From positions 372,001 through 436,000 of the forward strand of contig NZ_WNKX01000001.1 in NCBI RefSeq assembly GCF_009720745.1: a stretch of DNA of 64,000 bases. The letters are read 5' to 3'. Below, one piece after another: positions 59,133 through 64,000 of this stretch. Each line of letters starts with the position of its first letter. The first letter of the stretch is position 1. The stretch is from Massilia eburnea. GTDB lineage: Bacteria > Pseudomonadota > Gammaproteobacteria > Burkholderiales > Burkholderiaceae_D. Made by a program: the position numbers and the translations under genes. The notes beneath the pieces are model-generated. The model ran no database searches, was not told where the DNA came from, and worked only from the letters and a program-made list of their open reading frames with translations.

Positions 59133-61433
59133 CTACTTGGCGATCAGAAGCAGCACGCCTCGGCCGCAGACGCCGTACACGTAGTTCTCGCCGCCGATGA
59201 AGTCTTCGGCGCCGGGAGTGCGGACCTGGCCCGCACCTTCAGCCCAGGTGCAGGTGTCGGTGACGCGGTACCAGCTCTTGCCATTGCCCGGCCATGGCAG
59301 CGTGAAGTTCACGCTGCCGCTCCAGCCATTGTAGGCAACGTAGATGGCGGACGCGGAATCACCAAATTCGCTGCCGTCGATGCGCCATGCCAGCGCATGG
59401 TTGTTGCCGTCATTGAAGTAAGTGCTGTCGGCGACTGTGCCATCGGGCTTGAACCAGCGCAGTTGTTCCATCACGTTGCCGTTGCCATCCGTCGATGCAT
59501 AGAAGTTCGCGGGACGCAGCGCGGGGTGGGCTTTACGGAACGCCACCAGGCCCTTGGTGAAGGACTGGAAGTTGGACTGGTCGGAGCCCCAGCTCCAGCT
59601 CTGCCAAGTCGCAGTGGAGTCAAGGTTGTAGGGATTGTTGTTGCAGTTGATGCTGCGCAGCGCTTCGTCGCCGCCTACCATCATCGGCACGCCGCCGGAC
59701 AGCAGCATCAGCGCCATGCCGTTGCGCGCAGCCTTGCGCTGGTCGCTCGCCACGCCACCCTGGTCCCAGCTGTTGTTATTGTCTTCACCGCCATCGCTCG
59801 GACCGTAAGGCCAAGCCTGGCTGTTGTTCTTCGAATTGCAGCTGTATAGGTCCTTCAGCGTAAAGCCGTCGTGGGCAGTGATGAAGTCAACGGAGTGCCA
59901 CGGCTTGCGGCCATCGTCGCCATACAGGTCGCTGGAACCGGCCAGGCGGCTTGCCAGCGTGCCCGGCGTGACGCTCACCTGCCCCATCTTGTTCTGGTGC
60001 TGGCGGATCACGTCGCGGTACATGCCGTTCCATTCCGCCCAGCCGGTCGGGAAGCCGCCCACCTGGTAGGAATTGCCGCCAATCGCCCACGGCTCCGCGA
60101 TGTGCTCAACGCCGCTGCCACCGCCCGCAGGCCGTGGCGGCAGCTCCGCCACGATGCGGTTCAGCGCATTGCCGCTGTCCATTTTGTCGAAGTTGTAGCA
60201 GCCGTGCTGGCAGGTGTTGCCCAGCACCGAAGCCAGGTCATAGCGGAAGCCGTCGACGCCCAGCTTGTCGCGCCAGTAGGCCAGCGAGTCGACGATCAGG
60301 TTCTGCGCCACCGTATTGCGGGTGTTGTAGTTGCCGCCGACGCCAGTGTTGTCCCATGGGTACTGGTAATCGCTGGTCAGCGAGTAATAGGTCGGATTAT
60401 CCAGGCCGCGCATGCCGTAGATGTTGTAGGTGGTCTTGTCGCCGGCATTCCACTGGCCGCCTTCGCCGGTGTGGTTGTACACCACGTCGATGTAGACCTT
60501 GATGCCGTTGTCGTGGAAGGCTTTGACCATTTCCTTGAACTCGCGGGTCGGGCCGCCAGCCGTCTGGTCGTAGCTGTAGTGGCGGTCGGGCGAGAAGTAG
60601 TTCAGGGTCATGTAGCCCCAGTAGTTGTCGCCCGTATCGGAATTCGGATCGGCGTCGTTGGTGTCGTTCTGGGTTTCCTGCACCGGCAGGAATTCGACTG
60701 CGGTCACGCCCAGGCTGGCCAGATATGGCGCTTTCAGGCCAGCCCCCTTGTAGGTACCGCGATAGGCAGCCGTGATGCTGCTGTCATTTTTGGTCAGGCC
60801 GCGCACATGGGCTTCGTACACGATGTCGTCTTTGAAGGCACGCGTCGGCTTGGTACCGATCGACTGCGTGTCGCCTTGCAGCACAATCCCCTTCGGCGCG
60901 CTGCTGCCGCTGTCGATGTTGCGGTACAGGGACCCGCTGGCGTAGATCGTGCCGTTGCTCATGGTGGCGGTGGTCGGGTCGTGGCTGATCTCCAGCGCGT
61001 ACGGATCGGTCAGCAGCTTGTTCGGGTTGAAGCGGTTGCCGTTGGCGTCGACGTCGGTAATCAAGCCCGCCGCCGATCCCTTGGTCCATGTAGGGCTGAA
61101 CGGCCAGTTGGGTCCCCAGGCGCGGTAGCCGTAGTACACCGTGCCGGTGATGCCATAGCTGGCCAGCTGGGTACTGGTGACATTCAGGCTCCAGACGCCG
61201 CCGCTGCCCAGGGTCATCGGCAGGCTGGCCTTCTCCTGCTGGCCGGTGGCGGCGCTGTACAGGTAAAGGTCGATGCGGGTCGCGCGGCTGGAATACACCT
61301 TGAAGTTGATGCTCGATTTGGTGGCGTCATAGGCGGCGCCAAGGCTGCTGGCATTGATGGCGGCGTGGGCAAGCGGGCTGCCGAACAAGGCGCAGCCCAG
61401 CATCGCCACCCCGAGGGCACGGCGAACTTTCAT
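59133..61433 (-). CDS. Secreted isoamylase (GH13, glycogen debranching)
   Basis: 766 residues with a signal peptide ending AHAA. It closely resembles the secreted isoamylase of Pseudomonas amyloderamosa: an N-terminal beta domain, (beta/alpha)8 barrel and C-terminal beta domain in the same order. The GH13 residues are Asp-399 (nucleophile, GFRYDLASVLG), Glu-447 (acid/base, IAEPWAIGGN) and Asp-522 (TAHDGFTLKDLY). It cuts alpha-1,6 branches in glycogen, amylopectin and related glucans. GGGAGAC lies before the ATG. Together with the GH97 locus at 5 kb it would give linear oligosaccharides for uptake. Confidence 0.94.
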   Translation of the reverse strand: MKVRRALGVAMLGCALFGSPLAHAAINASSLGAAYDATKSSINFKVYSSRATRIDLYLYSAATGQQEKASLPMTLGSGGVWSLNVTSTQLASYGITGTVYYGYRAWGPNWPFSPTWTKGSAAGLITDVDANGNRFNPNKLLTDPYALEISHDPTTATMSNGTIYASGSLYRNIDSGSSAPKGIVLQGDTQSIGTKPTRAFKDDIVYEAHVRGLTKNDSSITAAYRGTYKGAGLKAPYLASLGVTAVEFLPVQETQNDTNDADPNSDTGDNYWGYMTLNYFSPDRHYSYDQTAGGPTREFKEMVKAFHDNGIKVYIDVVYNHTGEGGQWNAGDKTTYNIYGMRGLDNPTYYSLTSDYQYPWDNTGVGGNYNTRNTVAQNLIVDSLAYWRDKLGVDGFRYDLASVLGNTCQHGCYNFDKMDSGNALNRIVAELPPRPAGGGSGVEHIAEPWAIGGNSYQVGGFPTGWAEWNGMYRDVIRQHQNKMGQVSVTPGTLASRLAGSSDLYGDDGRKPWHSVDFITAHDGFTLKDLYSCNSKNNSQAWPYGPSDGGEDNNNSWDQGGVASDQRKAARNGMALMLLSGGVPMMVGGDEALRSINCNNNPYNLDSTATWQSWSWGSDQSNFQSFTKGLVAFRKAHPALRPANFYASTDGNGNVMEQLRWFKPDGTVADSTYFNDGNNHALAWRIDGSEFGDSASAIYVAYNGWSGSVNFTLPWPGNGKSWYRVTDTCTWAEGAGQVRTPGAEDFIGGENYVYGVCGRGVLLLIAK

Positions 61434-61478
61434 GTATGTCTCCCTTTTTTGATTTATGTACTTATGCTACTTGGTAGC

Positions 61479-61488
61479 GAATCGATTC
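61479..61488. promoter_or_regulatory. Short palindrome upstream of isoamylase
   Basis: GAATCGATTC is a 10-bp perfect palindrome about 46 bp before the isoamylase start. Palindromes with a central CG of this type are usual for LacI-family sugar regulators, so it may be an operator. No LacI gene is in the window. Confidence 0.3.
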
Positions 61489-61594
61489 TGCTCCTTAGCT
61501 GAGGTTTACTCAATCGCAATCCGATTCAACTGATGTAATTCCACTACAAATCCCAGGCTGATACACTTGCCAAATAAACCATCTGGGAGCGAGC

Positions 61595-62293
61595 ATGCGA
61601 TACATCATTGTTGGCGGCACCTCGGGCATTGGATTGGCGACGGCGAAGATGGCCGCCGCCGCCGGGCATTCAGTCATTGCTGTCGGCCGCGATCCGGCCA
61701 AGTTCGGCGACGCGGAGTCGGTGGGCGCCGCCACGGCACAACTGGACGCTGGAGACCCGGAGGCGGTCCGGCACTTCTTCAGGGAGCACGGCGAATTCGA
61801 TCACCTGGTGCTTTGCGTATCCGGTTCTTCCGGCGCGGGAAATTTTCGCGAACTGGATATGAACGATTTGCGCAAGGGATTCGAAGGCAAGTTCTGGCCG
61901 CAAATTGCCTGCGCCCAGGCTGCGCTGCAAACCATCAGGCCAGGCGGCTCGATCACCTTTGTCGGCGCCATTTCTTCGCGCGCGATGAAGCCGGGGACGG
62001 CGGGCCTGGCCGCCATCAATGCCGCGCTGGAAGCGATGGTGCCGATCCTGGCTTCCGAGCTTCGCCCTACGCGGGTGAATGCCGTTGTGCCGGGCGTCGT
62101 GGATACACCCTGGTGGTCGCGCGTACCGGAGGCGGCCAAGGCAGAACTATTTGAAAAACTTGCGAGCGAAGTCGCCGTGGGACGGATCGGCCAGCCAGAA
62201 GACCTGGCCAGCGCGATCATGCTTGTCACGTCGAATACCTTCGTGACGGGCGCCATCCTGGACTGCGATGGCGGCTGGAAGCTGAAGAACTAG
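61595..62293 (+). CDS. Short-chain dehydrogenase/reductase-like protein lacking Tyr/Lys
   Basis: 232 residues with a Rossmann fold. GGTSGIG (7-13) binds NAD(P), and VGAISSR holds the usual serine (127/128). In the expected YxxxK position the sequence is LAAIN (138-142), so both the catalytic Tyr and Lys are absent. The end (TGAILDCDGGWKLK) is typical of SDR proteins. It may be a ligand-binding or regulatory SDR, or use other residues. The stop lies within CTAG, shared with the convergent GH18 gene's stop. Confidence 0.78.
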   Translation: MRYIIVGGTSGIGLATAKMAAAAGHSVIAVGRDPAKFGDAESVGAATAQLDAGDPEAVRHFFREHGEFDHLVLCVSGSSGAGNFRELDMNDLRKGFEGKFWPQIACAQAALQTIRPGGSITFVGAISSRAMKPGTAGLAAINAALEAMVPILASELRPTRVNAVVPGVVDTPWWSRVPEAAKAELFEKLASEVAVGRIGQPEDLASAIMLVTSNTFVTGAILDCDGGWKLKN

Positions 62294-64000
62294 GGCACCA
62301 GGGTCATTGCCAGCACTTCGACATTGGCATTGTTCGGGAAGACGACGTTCTGGACGTTCTTGGCCGAATTCAGCGCAAACGTGTAGTTGTACAAATGGAA
62401 AGTGCGGCTATCGCGGCCACCATTGTTCGTATCGCGATAGCTCATCGGCACGGCGTCCAGTTCCCCGGCATAGCTTTGCGGCGTGAACCAGTCGCTCATG
62501 CTCTGCGTAAAAGTCGTCGAGGTGCCGTCCGTGTAATTCACCTTGAACGCTTGCGAGGTCTGGTTGCCGCCAACTGCCGTCGCCATCATGCGCAGCGACG
62601 CGTATTGGCCGGCCGGCAGCTGCAGCGTCTGGCCCGTAGCACTGACGGCGTTATTCGCATTGGCCGTGCCGTAGTTGTACTTGACGCCATTCAGCGTGGT
62701 CGAAGAACCCAGCAGGTTGGACGAGAAGGCATAGCCGCCGTTATCCAGCCCGCCGCCCGTGCAGGTCAATGAGCAGCTACCGAACTTCGTGCCGTCGGTG
62801 TACACGCCGCCGCGCGAGAACACGGTCGACAGGCTGACAGGCGTTCCTGGCGGCGGCGCAGCGGTGTTGCTCAACACACCGGCCAGCACCACGACGTTGC
62901 GGTTGCTTGGCAGCGTAACGCTGGTGACGGTCTTGGCGCTGTTGATCGCGAACGAGTAGCCGTACAGGTAGAAGGTGCGGTTGTCCTTGGCGCCGGTCGG
63001 GCCGTTGCGGTAAGCCATCGTGACCGCTTTCGATTCACCTGCATAGTTCTGGGGGCTGAACCAGTCGCTCATGCTTTGGCTGATCGTCGTGCTCGTGCCA
63101 TCGGAGTAGTTCACGACAAAGGTCTGCGACACCTGGTTGCCCTGCAGGCCGGTGGCGAGAATGCTGAACGTGTTGTACTGCCCGGCAGGCAGGCCAACCG
63201 TCGTGTTGTACCAGGCATCAAGCGTGTTCGCGGCGCCGAGTGCGAAGGCATTGCCGTTCCAGGTGACCGAGGAACCGAGCAGGTTGGAAGAATAGGCATA
63301 GCCGCTGCCGTCGATGCCGCCGTTGGTAATGGCCGTGCCGTCGGTGGAGATGGCCTGGACATCATAAGCGCCCGGCGGATAAGGATCGATGCCGAGCGCG
63401 TTGTTGATCGCTGTCGCATAGGCCTGCGCCGAATTCTGGCCGTTATAGGTCTTGCCTGCGATGTCGTCGTACAGCCAGAGGAAGCCGCCCGTGATGCCGC
63501 ACTGGCTCTTCCAGCCCGCCATCTTGGTCTGCAGGGTCGGCGGCGTATAATTCGAATCCCACAAACCCGGGAAGACCGGCACGCTGCCAAAGTTCCAGCC
63601 CGAGCATGGACTGTTCCCGGCCCCGCCGGAATAGGCCTGCAGGTGCACGCCGTCGACTGTGCCCGGCAACTGCGTATTGATGTTCGACACCACCGAGGTC
63701 CAGAAGGCCGAATTGGTGTACGGCGACATGGTGACCTTGTAGCCAAGGTTACCAAGCATCACGGCGAACTGGCTCATGGAGGCCGAGTCGTAAGTGCTCT
63801 CGTCATCGAAATCGATGGCGTCCAGCGAAGGAATCGCCTGCTTCAGCGCGAGGAAGGACTTATAAAGGATGCTGCTGCTGCCCGTGCCTTGGCTTTGCAC
63901 GAGCGATTTGACGTGATCGAAGTCGCTCGGGTTCGCGTTCGACGATCCGACACTGAACGTGATGCGCTTGGCAGTGCCCTGCTTCATCGTCGCCAGGTCG
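62290..64000 (-). CDS. GH18 (chitinase-like) protein with two tandem C-terminal modules, partial
   Basis: About 569 residues are visible; the N-terminus lies beyond 64000. Counting from the Met codon at 63987, LDAIDFDDE (residues 55-63) is an intact GH18 DxxDxDxE motif with catalytic Glu-63; VHLQAYSGG and GGFLWLYDD continue the barrel to about residue 195. Two similar modules of about 150 residues follow (about 205-375 and 390-565). Each has a YAxSSNLLGSS phrase, LPAGQY, GNQxSQxFxVNY and QSMSDWFxPQxYAGE. These are probably substrate-binding modules and I cannot name their family. It would act on chitin or a similar polymer outside the cell. Confidence 0.82.
   Translation of the reverse strand, partial: DLATMKQGTAKRITFSVGSSNANPSDFDHVKSLVQSQGTGSSSILYKSFLALKQAIPSLDAIDFDDESTYDSASMSQFAVMLGNLGYKVTMSPYTNSAFWTSVVSNINTQLPGTVDGVHLQAYSGGAGNSPCSGWNFGSVPVFPGLWDSNYTPPTLQTKMAGWKSQCGITGGFLWLYDDIAGKTYNGQNSAQAYATAINNALGIDPYPPGAYDVQAISTDGTAITNGGIDGSGYAYSSNLLGSSVTWNGNAFALGAANTLDAWYNTTVGLPAGQYNTFSILATGLQGNQVSQTFVVNYSDGTSTTISQSMSDWFSPQNYAGESKAVTMAYRNGPTGAKDNRTFYLYGYSFAINSAKTVTSVTLPSNRNVVVLAGVLSNTAAPPPGTPVSLSTVFSRGGVYTDGTKFGSCSLTCTGGGLDNGGYAFSSNLLGSSTTLNGVKYNYGTANANNAVSATGQTLQLPAGQYASLRMMATAVGGNQTSQAFKVNYTDGTSTTFTQSMSDWFTPQSYAGELDAVPMSYRDTNNGGRDSRTFHLYNYTFALNSAKNVQNVVFPNNANVEVLAMTLVP

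Noticed and set aside
59871..61502. Plus-strand open frame opposite isoamylase
   Set aside because: Antisense shadow; the minus strand holds intact GH13 catalytic motifs.

Overview
The window looks like chromosomal DNA of a high-GC betaproteobacterium, most likely Oxalobacteraceae of the Massilia/Duganella/Telluria type. This placement is inferred from gene content and family resemblance (Oar-like and long-loop TonB receptors, GH97, secreted isoamylase, GGDEF proteins, a Tar-like chemoreceptor), not from a marker gene. About 62 genes are supported, with one tRNA-Lys(TTT). No transposase, integrase or phage gene was recognised, and there is no CRISPR array.

Layout. 1-3.8 kb: RidA-family gene (cut by the window edge) divergent from a LysR regulator, an acyltransferase-3 membrane protein and a FemAB/GNAT-like protein. 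3.9-12.2 kb: a carbohydrate-uptake locus made of a LysR regulator, a secreted GH97, a second secreted (alpha/alpha)6-type hydrolase and an Oar-like TonB receptor. 12.2-15.7 kb: a MarR-controlled efflux set (YtcA-like, HlyD adaptor, FUSC pump) with two matching palindromic operators. 15.8-21.8 kb: a DUF945/Sel1 fusion, pentapeptide repeat protein, tRNA-Lys, AraC regulator, and a chloroperoxidase-like hydrolase preceded by a frameshifted Tat signal. 21.8-28.6 kb: a beta-propeller sensor diguanylate cyclase divergent from a YjjG-like nucleotidase, then a second TonB receptor. 28.8-43.2 kb: MFS/MarR efflux pair, Rieske oxygenase with an amino-acid permease, sterol-desaturase-like protein, a large unknown protein, YigZ, a second diguanylate cyclase, a chemoreceptor, and a cystine symporter next to DsbA.

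43.3-49.2 kb is an accessory stretch of lower GC. It holds many short same-strand genes (lipoprotein, EF-Tu domain-3-like protein with an overlapping partner, small membrane and secreted proteins, a cREC-like protein, an AlkB-like dioxygenase). Short dispersed repeats and one attC-like site lie between them, suggesting cassette-like gain and loss.

49.3-56.6 kb is a self-contained circuit: a consensus sigma-54 promoter with an upstream palindrome, an adaptor, an ABC ATPase, two FtsX-type permeases, an NtrC-type activator and its histidine kinase. A 57-bp REP-like inverted repeat sits exactly at the activator/kinase junction and supplies both the activator's last codons and stop and the kinase's start codon. 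A larger related hairpin follows the kinase.

56.7-64 kb: histidine phosphatase and NAD(P)HX dehydratase, two low-complexity lipoproteins, a secreted isoamylase, an SDR protein without the usual Tyr/Lys pair, and a GH18 protein with two tandem C-terminal modules that runs off the window. Isoamylase, GH97 and the TonB receptors together suggest scavenging of alpha-glucans; GH18 suggests chitin or a related polymer.
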